Assembly: GCF_030150285.1 (NCBI RefSeq)
Contig: NZ_JASLGE010000015.1
Coordinates: 1 to 15,135 of the forward strand
Source: Pseudomonas sp.
Lineage (GTDB): Bacteria > Pseudomonadota > Gammaproteobacteria > Pseudomonadales > Pseudomonadaceae
Length of the DNA: 15,135 nucleotides
Direction of reading: 5' to 3'
Made by a program: the position numbers and the translations under genes. The notes beneath the pieces were generated by a model. It saw only the letters and a list, made by a program, of their open reading frames with translations, was not told the DNA's origin and did no database searches. Positions 6,627 through 13,529 of the stretch are shown here, one piece after another; the first letter of the stretch is position 1, and each line of letters opens with the position of its first letter.

Positions 6627-7959
6627 ACCGCTCCAGCGTTTCACTCACCGTCAAGTCCCGCATTAGCAGGGCGTACCTCAGGTCTACTTGTTCGGGAATT
6701 GGCAGGTACACCGTATGGCCATCACCTGGCGCGACAAGCACGGGCAAGCCCGCACTGTTTAGCAACTGGTTCAGGTCAAAGTGATAATTGCCGTGAGGCG
6801 TCATCAGTTCAAGATGGTCGCCCACTGCAAAGCGATTTTTGACGGTGACTTCTGCCAGACCGTTGCGGCGTTCGCCCGTCAACTCCCCTACAAACTGTTG
6901 GCGATGGGACAGTGAGCTGCCATGTAGATAGTTTTGGTACTCATCGTGAACATGGCGACGTAAAAACCCTTCTGTATAACCTCGTTGTGCCAGCGACTCT
7001 AGATCCGTCATCAAGCTGCGGTCAAACTCACGGCCGGCCACAGCGTCATCAATAGCCTTGCGATACACCTGGGTGGTCCGGGCGCAATAGAAGTGAGATT
7101 TGGTACGGCCTTCGATTTTTAGCGAGTGAACCCCCATCTCAGCCAGGCGAGCCACGTGCTGCACGGCGCGCAGGTCTTTAGAGTTCATGATGTAGGTGCC
7201 GTGCTCATCTTCAAACGCAGACATGGGTTCATCCGGGCGTTGAGACTCGTGCAACACGAACACCTTTTCGGTTGGTGTACCCATGCCAAGCGTTGGCTCA
7301 ACGACATTCACAATATTGCCCAGCTCATTCTCTGCAGCGGGCGTAGCCTCGTATTTCCAGCGGCAGGCGTTGGTGCAACTGCCTTGATTGGCATCGCGCT
7401 TGTTCATATACCCCGATAGCAGGCAGCGGCCGGAGTAGGCCATGCACAGAGCGCCATGCACGAAAATCTCCAGCTCCATGTCAGGTACGTGCTGGCGAAT
7501 TTCTTCAATTTCTTCCAGAGACAGTTCGCGGGATAAAATGATGCGACTTAATCCCTGCGCCTTCCAGAATTCGACACTGGCCCAGTTCACCGTATTGGCT
7601 TGAACGGATAAATGAACGGGCATGTGTGGGAAGTGTTTGCGTACCAGCATGATCAGGCCCGGATCAGACATGATCAGCGCATCTGGTCCCATGGCGATCA
7701 CGGGCTCCAAATCTTTGAGGAAGGTGCGCAGCTTGGCGTTATGCGGTGCAATGTTTACGACGACATAAAAACGCTTGCCTTGGGCCTGCGCTTCCGCTAT
7801 GCCGGTAGCCAGGTTGTCATGGTCAAATTCGTTATTGCGTACCCGCAGGCTATAACGCGGCTGGCCCGCGTACACGGCGTCGGCACCATAGGCAAAGGCG
7901 TAACGCATGTTTTTCAGTGTGCCTGCAGGGGCTAGGAGTTCGGGTTTTGCAAGGGCCAT
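6625..7959 (-). CDS. trhP: tRNA 5-hydroxyuridine modification protein, U32 peptidase family
   Basis: A 444-residue cytosolic protein of the U32 family, orthologous to E. coli YegQ, now named TrhP. TrhP takes part in prephenate-dependent 5-hydroxylation of the wobble uridine U34 of tRNAs. The N-terminus PELLAPAGTLKNMRYAFAYG matches the family closely. Four cysteines that fit the U32 iron-sulfur site are Cys172 and Cys179 (HGALCMAYSGRC) and Cys195 and Cys199 (GSCTNAC). TIMNSKDLRA-like, GVHSLKIEGRTKS and AFEDEHGTYIMNSKDL motifs follow, then the C-terminal domain. It is about nine residues shorter than E. coli YegQ, mainly in a loop around residues 213-220. The ATG at 7959 has no clear Shine-Dalgarno sequence, but it matches the family start. 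The old peptidase label is not supported as a function. Confidence 0.94.
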   Translation of the reverse strand: MALAKPELLAPAGTLKNMRYAFAYGADAVYAGQPRYSLRVRNNEFDHDNLATGIAEAQAQGKRFYVVVNIAPHNAKLRTFLKDLEPVIAMGPDALIMSDPGLIMLVRKHFPHMPVHLSVQANTVNWASVEFWKAQGLSRIILSRELSLEEIEEIRQHVPDMELEIFVHGALCMAYSGRCLLSGYMNKRDANQGSCTNACRWKYEATPAAENELGNIVNVVEPTLGMGTPTEKVFVLHESQRPDEPMSAFEDEHGTYIMNSKDLRAVQHVARLAEMGVHSLKIEGRTKSHFYCARTTQVYRKAIDDAVAGREFDRSLMTDLESLAQRGYTEGFLRRHVHDEYQNYLHGSSLSHRQQFVGELTGERRNGLAEVTVKNRFAVGDHLELMTPHGNYHFDLNQLLNSAGLPVLVAPGDGHTVYLPIPEQVDLRYALLMRDLTVSETLER

Positions 7960-8270
7960 GGCGAGATCGTTCAGAAAAGGGCGCGATGGTAGTGGAGCGT
8001 AAGCGTCCTGATGTTGACCTGGATCTATGCTTTGAGCTGTGGCGATTAATGCACAACCCTGAGCTTCAGCGAATGTGAATTTGTTATGTGTCGTCGTATG
8101 ACCTTGTCAGTTTTTTGCGTCTTGCAAGAGGCGTGTCAACGCAGTGTCAGTCATAAATTCAAACTGTGAAATGTCGAGATGGGCCGGCATAGTAAGTCAA
8201 CAGGTGATCGTACAACCGCCTTGAGCTATGATAAGAGGGATCATACCTCCCGATTTTTGACCTGAGAACA
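7960..8270. other. Divergent intergenic region between trhP and the GntR gene
   Basis: No gene is visible in these 311 bases. On the minus strand a perfect -35 hexamer TTGACA (plus 8134-8139) faces trhP, but the -10 at the right distance is poor (AAAAAA). The perfect palindrome TCTTGCAAGA (8120-8129) lies in the spacer of that candidate. Toward the regulator there is a TATGAT -10-like element inside an inverted repeat at 8227-8245. Both promoters are unproven. Confidence 0.4.
8227..8245. promoter_or_regulatory. Inverted repeat upstream of the GntR gene, possible operator
   Basis: TATGAT (8227-8232), a 7-base spacer and ATCATA (8240-8245) form an inverted repeat 25 bases before the regulator start. 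The left arm also matches a sigma-70 -10 at five of six positions. FCD-type GntR regulators often repress their own gene by binding such short palindromes; autoregulation here is inferred. Confidence 0.4.
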
Positions 8271-9029
8271 ATGTCCACCATGGATAACCCAAACGACCTG
8301 CCTCGTCTTCCTCGCAAACGCCGCAGCCTCGCGCAGGAGTTGGTGACGGCGCTGTCTGAGCAGATCCGCGATGGTTTGCTCAAGCGCGGTGACAAGTTGC
8401 CCACCGAGTCCGCGATCATGGAAGCGCATGGTGTCAGCCGTACGGTAGTGCGTGAAGCGATTTCCCGATTGCAAGCGGCAGGCCAGGTTGAGACACGGCA
8501 TGGCATCGGTACCTTCGTGCTGGATACGCCCAGCCCCAGCGGTTTTAGGGTTGATCCCGCCACCATTGTTACCCTGCGTGACGTGCTGGCCGTACTTGAA
8601 CTGCGTATCAGCCTGGAAGTTGAATCAGCCGGGTTGGCGGCTCAACGCCGCAGTGCCGAGCAATTGAGCGCGATGCGCACGGCGCTCGATGCCCTACAGG
8701 AAAATACGGCCCGTGATGGCGATGCAGTGTCGTCTGATTTCCAGTTTCATTTACAGATTGCACTGTCTACCGGCAACCGCTACTTCACGGACATCATGAA
8801 TCACCTGGGGACCAGTATTATCCCCCGTACACGGCTTAACTCGGCGCGCCTGGCCCATGATGACCAACAGCAGTACATGAGCCGGCTGAGTCGTGAGCAC
8901 GAAGAAATTTATGCCGCCATCGCTCGCCAGGACCCTGAAGCAGCCCGTGCTGCCATGCGCCTGCATTTGACCAACAGCCGCGAGCGCTTGCGCCATGCCC
9001 ATGAAGAGGCCGAAGGGCAACGAGGCTAG
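8271..9029 (+). CDS. FadR-subfamily GntR transcriptional regulator (FCD domain)
   Basis: A 252-residue DNA-binding regulator. A GntR winged helix-turn-helix spans about residues 16-85, with GDKLPTESAIMEAHGVSRTVV and REAISRLQAAGQVETRHGIG. A FCD ligand-binding domain follows (about 100-240) with the family's metal-binding pattern: Asp156 and His160 in SSDFQFHLQIALSTGN, His210 in REHEEIYAAI and His232 in MRLHL. FCD regulators commonly sense small organic acids such as lactate, pyruvate, gluconate or sugar acids and repress nearby catabolic genes; the effector cannot be read from the sequence. The start may be 8271 or the ATG at 8280; only a weak GAG lies at 8264-8266. It converges on the TonB receptor gene with 15 bases between stops and no visible terminator. 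No metabolic target gene is adjacent, so it may be an orphan or act elsewhere. Confidence 0.93.
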   Translation: MSTMDNPNDLPRLPRKRRSLAQELVTALSEQIRDGLLKRGDKLPTESAIMEAHGVSRTVVREAISRLQAAGQVETRHGIGTFVLDTPSPSGFRVDPATIVTLRDVLAVLELRISLEVESAGLAAQRRSAEQLSAMRTALDALQENTARDGDAVSSDFQFHLQIALSTGNRYFTDIMNHLGTSIIPRTRLNSARLAHDDQQQYMSRLSREHEEIYAAIARQDPEAARAAMRLHLTNSRERLRHAHEEAEGQRG

Positions 9030-9044
9030 ATCACTCTGCCGTCT

Positions 9045-11150
9045 TTATCGCAGGCTGTACGACACCCCTACGTAGGCTCCCCGGCCTTCGCCGGGGGTGG
9101 AGCGTGCCAAATCCTTGCCCAGGTCGTTATAGCCGGGTGTCACGGTGGCGGCGTAGCGCTCGCCGCCGAGGTTGCGCAGGTCCAACCAGGTTTGCCAGTC
9201 CTGTTTGGGTGAGGTGTAGCCAAGGGTTGCACCGAACAGTCGGTAGGAAGACGCGTAAAACGAGTTGGCATAATCCACCGCCATACGTGAGGCCACTTGG
9301 GTGTTCACCCCCGCGTAGAAACCTTGCGGGTGGTCATAGCGCACTTCTGCCTGGTAGTAGTGCTGCGGGATGCCTGGCAACTTGTTGTCACCGAAGCGCG
9401 GGTCATCACGGAAATGGAAGTCGCTGTAGGTGTAGGCTTGGCGCAGGGAGACCTTGCCCACTGCCGCATTTTCCCAAAGCACACTGTTCAGCCCGGCTTC
9501 AATACCCTGGTGCACAGTCGGGCTGGCGTTGGTTTCACCCACGATTGCGCCAGCGTTGCTGGTAGCGGCTTGCAGCTCGACCGTCAGCAACTCGTGGCGG
9601 ATCGCTGAATAGTAAGCCGCCACGTCCCATTGCCCCACCCAGGCGTCGCCACGGCTGCCCACTTCGAGAGTCGTGGCGGTCTGATTGCTCATGGCGATTG
9701 GCAGGCTTTGCCGGTCGTAAGCCGCACTGCCGGTCTCGGTGAAGCGGTAGGGTGAACTCCAGATCAATGACCATGGGTGGGGCGGTTCAACCGAGCGACT
9801 CAGGTTGGTGTACACCTGCAGGTGCGGGTTGAACTCGTAACGCAGGCCCACGCGGGGTGCGTAATCCCAATCGTGCTGGCTGACTTTGCCGCCGTTGTCC
9901 GGGTAACTGACGTCGCTCTCGCGGCGGGTATAGATCATCGCCATGCCAGTGGTCAGCCACAAGTCGGGCGTCAGTTCCAGATCATTACCGACGTGCAGCA
10001 CTGTATCCGAACCCTGATAGCTGAAGTCGCGGGCCTTTGTGCCGACCGGGTAGAGGGTCGGAAAACGGACGTACTCGGAGGCACCGCTATTAGGCAGGTG
10101 CTTAGTACTGCGCAGGCCCACCGTCGTTTTGCTTTGAAGGCCGAACAGCGTATCGCGGCGCTTGTAATTCAATGTGCCACTTGCATCGGTGTAGGCCACT
10201 TTGAGCCGATACGCGCCCTCGCGCAGGTCCATGGGGTAGTCGTGATAGACCAGCCCGACCTCCAGTTGTGAGTCGTCGTCCAGGTACATCGTGGTTTTGT
10301 TACCCAGCCACGTACTGCCGGGTTGCGGCCGCGTGTAGTCGCGGCTCACATAGGCCGGGTTAGCCGCGCGTGGGTGGTGCTTGATCTGATCTTTGGTCAC
10401 CCGGCCGGCGAGTTCGTTATCAGTCTCGCGATACCGCAGGTAAAAGCGCGTTTCCAACTGCGGGCTAAAGCGATAGCCCACGTTGGCGGCAATGCCCTTG
10501 CTGCTGCCACGGGTGTGATCCTGATAGCCGTGGGTGTTGGCGTCGGTGAGAGCCACGTAGTAATCGAGATCCCCGAGAACCTGCCCGGAACTGATCTGAC
10601 GTTTCTGATAGCCATAGCTACCGGTTTCGTACCGCACCTGCAGAGGGGCAGCGTCGTAGCCGGTGTGAGTCACATAGTTGATTGACCCGCCCAGCGCCAG
10701 GGCCCCTGTATCAAAGCCATTGGCACCGCGTAATACGTCGGCCCGGCTTAGCCACAGAGGTTCGAACAGTTCATAAGGCGTCCCCCCCGGCCCGGTGAGC
10801 GGCAAACCGTCAAACATGACATACAGGCCCGAACCGTGCGCACCGGGTGCCCGGTTAATACCGGAGCCGCGCACCGAGACTTTGGTGCCATCGTTGCCGG
10901 ATGATTGCGCATACACGCCAGGCTGGTAAGCCAGTACATCGCTGTTACTGGACACGCGACCGTTTTCGACGCGATTTAGATCGATCAAGTTACTGGCACC
11001 GGGCACTTCTTCCAGTGCTGCTTTGGCTGCATCCAACTCGGAGTTTTCTTGCGTGCTGACCTGTATATCGTCCAGTTCCAGAACCCCGGCATGGGCGGGT
11101 GCCGCGCAGAATAGCGCTACAGGGAATAGGGATGTCAGGGCAGGGCGCAT
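9045..11150 (-). CDS. TonB-dependent outer membrane receptor (FecA-like)
   Basis: A 701-residue outer-membrane transporter. The signal peptide (residues 1-21) ends in APAHA, with cleavage before Gly22. A TonB-box-like DDIQVST (27-33) follows, then the plug domain (about 45-163) with DVLAYQPGVYAQ, VSVRGSGINR, LYVMFDGLPLTGP, VLRGANGFDTGALALGGSIN and YVTHTG. The remainder is a beta barrel rich in aromatic alternating strands, for example RFYLRYRETDN and PRVGLRYEFNPHLQVYTNLS. The start at 11150 is chosen because the signal peptide begins there and GGAAG lies 9 bases upstream; the frame remains open to 11438 but encodes nothing recognisable. The barrel ends YVGVSYSLR, with a terminal Arg instead of the usual aromatic residue. 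No FecIR-type sigma/anti-sigma pair, periplasmic signalling domain, Fur-box match or ABC transporter is nearby, so iron-siderophore uptake is likely by family but the ligand is unknown. Confidence 0.93.
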   Translation of the reverse strand: MRPALTSLFPVALFCAAPAHAGVLELDDIQVSTQENSELDAAKAALEEVPGASNLIDLNRVENGRVSSNSDVLAYQPGVYAQSSGNDGTKVSVRGSGINRAPGAHGSGLYVMFDGLPLTGPGGTPYELFEPLWLSRADVLRGANGFDTGALALGGSINYVTHTGYDAAPLQVRYETGSYGYQKRQISSGQVLGDLDYYVALTDANTHGYQDHTRGSSKGIAANVGYRFSPQLETRFYLRYRETDNELAGRVTKDQIKHHPRAANPAYVSRDYTRPQPGSTWLGNKTTMYLDDDSQLEVGLVYHDYPMDLREGAYRLKVAYTDASGTLNYKRRDTLFGLQSKTTVGLRSTKHLPNSGASEYVRFPTLYPVGTKARDFSYQGSDTVLHVGNDLELTPDLWLTTGMAMIYTRRESDVSYPDNGGKVSQHDWDYAPRVGLRYEFNPHLQVYTNLSRSVEPPHPWSLIWSSPYRFTETGSAAYDRQSLPIAMSNQTATTLEVGSRGDAWVGQWDVAAYYSAIRHELLTVELQAATSNAGAIVGETNASPTVHQGIEAGLNSVLWENAAVGKVSLRQAYTYSDFHFRDDPRFGDNKLPGIPQHYYQAEVRYDHPQGFYAGVNTQVASRMAVDYANSFYASSYRLFGATLGYTSPKQDWQTWLDLRNLGGERYAATVTPGYNDLGKDLARSTPGEGRGAYVGVSYSLR

Positions 11151-11441
11151 GGTCAGAGGCTTCCAGATCGATGGGCGGGCGGCGCGCCAGCCTATACAAG
11201 CCGGGAATCCCTCGCAACTGCGAAGCGAGTTCACGCAGAGACGATGAAATATCCCACGGCAAAGCCAAAGCCAGAGATTATCCAGCCCTGATGGGTCGAT
11301 GTTCATGCTTACGAAGGTGACTATCGGCAGATAGACAGATTGAGCGATGAGTTGCGCCAAGACATCATTGACTATTGCATGTACCGATAGGGCATTGAAA
11401 CCGAAGTGAAACACAGGCCGATATTGTGATGTGCGCACAAT
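11151..11441 (-). other. Upstream region of the TonB receptor gene
   Basis: No gene is supported here, although the receptor frame stays open through it. On the minus strand TTGCGA (plus 11212-11217) and TATAGG (plus 11191-11196) form a weak promoter candidate with a short 15-base spacer. CTATC (11321-11325) and GATAG (11330-11334) form a small hairpin, and CTATCGG (11321-11327) is repeated inverted as CCGATAG (11384-11390). I find no clear Fur box. Confidence 0.35.
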
Positions 11442-11498
11442 TGTAGGAGGGGCCGCCCGGTCTTCGACGCCGCACTGTCGTTCAGCAATCCTATCCGC

Positions 11499-11552
11499 TG
11501 CGCAAAGCCTGCGTTCGGCCTGCGTGGTTTAAGGGGGCCCTTTTAGATCAAA
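11499..11552 (+). repeat. 54-base direct repeat, copy A
   Basis: This segment runs from TGCGCAAAGCCTGCG to TTTTAGATCAAA and differs from copy B at 11809-11862 by two bases. Its core AAGGGGGCCCTT can form a small hairpin. The copies start 310 bases apart. Confidence 0.9.
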
Positions 11553-11577
11553 AGCATGTCGGCGATCTGCCCCATCC

Positions 11578-11617
11578 GTAGGAGCGAGCTTGCTCGCGAT
11601 CTTTTGATCTTTAAAAG
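11578..11617 (+). repeat. REP-type palindromic repeat, forward copy
   Basis: GTAGGAGCGAGCTTGCTCGC followed by GATCTTTTGATCTTTAAAAG matches the left arm of the doublet at 1635-1700 with one T missing. It is preceded by CCATCC, as is the diverged copy at 11923. Confidence 0.85.
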
Positions 11618-11707
11618 CTTTATAACGCCACGCTGTCGTTCAGCAATCTGATCCATTGCTGCGGTCACGGCCACATAAGGTTGCGGCCTTACGCCGTGTT
11701 ACTTTGA

Positions 11708-11806
11708 TGGGGCTGTACAGACCGGACACATGGTTGACACATGTGCGGCCGCGATCGGCCATCCTTGGCCGTGTCGCGGCTAACCCGGCGTCCTGCCGGG
11801 TTACCC
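11708..11806. mobile_element. Possible insertion-sequence end remnant
   Basis: The stretch starting GGGGCTGTACAGACCGGACA and continuing with CATGGTTGACACATG has the look of the end of an IS481/IS3-like element seen in Pseudomonas genomes. It contains the inverted pair CACATG and CATGTG around GTTGACA. No transposase sequence is attached, so at most a remnant remains. This rests on memory of similar ends and is weak. Confidence 0.2.
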
Positions 11807-11808
11807 AC

Positions 11809-11862
11809 TGCGCAAAACCTGCGTTCGGCCAGCGTGGTTTAAGGGGGCCCTTTTAGATCAAA
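11809..11862 (+). repeat. 54-base direct repeat, copy B
   Basis: The second copy of the segment at 11499-11552, with 52 of 54 bases identical. It is followed by short repeats of the type GCCAGATCAAAA leading into the reverse REP copy. Confidence 0.9.
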
Positions 11863-11877
11863 CGCCAGATCAAAAGC

Positions 11878-11912
11878 CAGATCAAAAGATCACGAGCAAG
11901 CTCGTTCCTACA
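11878..11912 (-). repeat. REP-type palindromic repeat, reverse copy
   Basis: Read on the minus strand it is TGTAGGAACGAGCTTGCTCG followed by TGATCTTTTGATCTG, the same repeat as 11578-11617 with two changes in the core. Together the two copies flank about 260 bases as an inverted pair. Confidence 0.8.
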
Positions 11913-11993
11913 AACGCTGCCATCCGTAGGCGCAGCCGGTCGACGCTCGATTGCTCGCGATCTTTTCATAACACGGCGAAAAGCGCGCAGGCC

Positions 11994-12032
11994 AAAAGAA
12001 AACCCCGTAAAGGCCAAGGCCTTTACGGGGTT
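11994..12032 (-). terminator. Rho-independent terminator of the nuo operon
   Basis: AACCCCGTAAAGGCC (12001-12015) pairs with GGCCTTTACGGGGTT (12018-12032). Read on the minus strand after nuoN, the stem is followed by TTTTCTTTT, as expected for a terminator. It begins 20 bases after the nuoN stop. The plus strand also ends in a T run, so it can work both ways. Confidence 0.93.
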
Positions 12033-12052
12033 TTTTGTGCAACCGTTACGCT

Positions 12053-13522
12053 TTAGCCCATCAGGCCCAGCGTTGCGTGTTGCACCAGTTCCAGCATCGG
12101 TTGCGGGTAAACACCCAGCACGAAGACCAGGATCGATACAGCCAGCAGCATCACGCCGCCTGCTTTCTGTTCCCAGTTCAGCGGAGCGTCGTGGCGATGC
12201 AGTTTCGGCTCTACCAGGTACAGGGTCACCATCACACGCAGGTAGTAGAACACGCCAATGGCGCTACCCAGGATCAGCGACGCTACCAGCCACCATTGGT
12301 GGGCTTCTACGCCGGTCGCAATGATGTAGAACTTGCCGATAAAGCCGGCTGTCAGCGGGATACCTGCCAGCGACAGCATCATCACGGTCAGTACAGCGGT
12401 GAGGTACGGACGACGCCAGAACAGGCCCCGGTATTCGTACAGTGCATCAGCATCACGCCCCTTGTACGGCGAGGACATCAGGGTAATCACACCAAACGCA
12501 CCCAGGCTGGTGAGCACGTAGGTGATCAAGTAGACACCGATGGCTTCCATCGCCAGGCCCTTGCTGGCCACCAACGCGATGACCAGGTAACCGAAGTGAG
12601 CAATCGAGGAGTAACCCAGCAGACGCTTGAGGTTGTTTTGCGTCAAGGCCAGCAAGTTACCGAACAGGATCGAAGCAATCGCGATCACGGTCAGTACGTC
12701 GCTCATCACGCCGGTGGTCGCTGCAGGCGAGATCTGGAACAGGCGAACCATCACTGCAAATACAGCCACTTTCGAGGCTGTAGCGAGGAAGGCCGCCACC
12801 GGCGCCGGAGCACCTTCGTACACGTCTGGGGTCCAGAGGTGGAAAGGCACGAGGGACAGCTTGAACGCCAGACCGATCAGCATCATGCCAAGGCCCAACT
12901 GAGCAATGGCGCTAGGAGCACCAGTAGACGCCAGTGCCTGCCCGATACCGCTGAAGCTCAGGCTGCCGGCTTCGGCGTACAGCAGCGCCATACCAAACAA
13001 CAGGAACGCAGAACCGGCCGCCGACAGCACCATGTACTTGATACCGGCTTCCAGGGAGCGTTTGTTGAAGAAGGCATAGGCCACCAGACCGTAAACCGGC
13101 ACTGAGAGCAGCTCCAGGCCGATAAACAAACCAGCCAGGTGCTGTGCGCTGACCAGCACGATACCGCCGGTCGCAGCCAGCAGAATCAGCAAGTACAGCT
13201 CTTCGCGGTTGCCCGGATAACCCGTGCCGCCTTCACCCAGGTACGCATGGGCCAAGGTAACGCAGGCCAGCGTGGACACCAGAATCAGCCCGATGTACAG
13301 AAAAGCAAAGTTGTCCATCATCAACAGCGGGGTGACAGCCAGCGGGGCCACTTTCAACGCCGGGAAAATCGACAGTAACGCCAGGTTAAGACCCGCCACT
13401 GAAAGCAGGAAGGTCTGTGAGTGGTTGCGGCGCCACGCGATTGCCAGCATCACCACCACAACGGTGAGGCTGGTAATCAGCAGTGGAGCAAGCGCGATAA
13501 AGTGTTGGATCGTAAATTCCAT
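12053..13522 (-). CDS. nuoN: NADH:quinone oxidoreductase (complex I) subunit N
   Basis: A 489-residue inner-membrane antiporter-like subunit of respiratory complex I, one of three that pump protons (L, M, N). It is hydrophobic throughout, with about 14 membrane helices. The proton-path residues are in place: Glu137 in GLELLSVPVYG, Lys221 in AFKLSLVPFHLWTPDVYEGAP, Lys251 in ATASKVAVF and Lys397 in GFIGKFYI; these match Glu133, Lys217, Lys247 and Lys395 of E. coli NuoN. The ATG at 13522 is preferred over the in-frame upstream extension to 13585, which would overlap the nuoM coding end and lacks homology; E. coli NuoN is 485 residues. It lies 7 bases after nuoM and is the last gene of the operon, followed by a strong terminator. 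Confidence 0.97.
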   Translation of the reverse strand: MEFTIQHFIALAPLLITSLTVVVVMLAIAWRRNHSQTFLLSVAGLNLALLSIFPALKVAPLAVTPLLMMDNFAFLYIGLILVSTLACVTLAHAYLGEGGTGYPGNREELYLLILLAATGGIVLVSAQHLAGLFIGLELLSVPVYGLVAYAFFNKRSLEAGIKYMVLSAAGSAFLLFGMALLYAEAGSLSFSGIGQALASTGAPSAIAQLGLGMMLIGLAFKLSLVPFHLWTPDVYEGAPAPVAAFLATASKVAVFAVMVRLFQISPAATTGVMSDVLTVIAIASILFGNLLALTQNNLKRLLGYSSIAHFGYLVIALVASKGLAMEAIGVYLITYVLTSLGAFGVITLMSSPYKGRDADALYEYRGLFWRRPYLTAVLTVMMLSLAGIPLTAGFIGKFYIIATGVEAHQWWLVASLILGSAIGVFYYLRVMVTLYLVEPKLHRHDAPLNWEQKAGGVMLLAVSILVFVLGVYPQPMLELVQHATLGLMG

Positions 13523-13529
13523 AGCGCTC

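Larger units (their letters stand above)
11442..11966. repeat. Mosaic intergenic repeat block
   Basis: About 525 bases built from REP-like palindromes and duplicated segments, with no gene. It contains a 54-base direct repeat (11499-11552 and 11809-11862), a shorter direct repeat of 16 bases (CTGTCGTTCAGCAATC at 11475-11490 and 11633-11648), REP copies in opposite orientation at 11578-11617 and 11878-11912, and diverged REP-like ends at 11442 and 11923-11966. It looks like a site of repeated insertion and duplication between the receptor gene and the nuo operon. Confidence 0.75.

Noticed and set aside
11151..11438. N-terminal extension of the TonB receptor by 96 residues
   Set aside because: A clear signal peptide starts at 11150 with a ribosome binding site 9 bases upstream; the extension has no signalling-domain resemblance.
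11656..11856. A 66-codon frame inside the repeat mosaic
   Set aside because: It spans repeat segments, has no ribosome binding site or recognisable domain, and is most likely chance.
11442..11966. CRISPR array
   Set aside because: The repeats are few, of different kinds and unevenly spaced, and no cas genes are present.
12035..13105. A 356-codon open frame on the plus strand opposite nuoN
   Set aside because: It is the antisense shadow of nuoN, rich in His, Gln and Arg with no recognisable domain, and nuoN is unambiguous.
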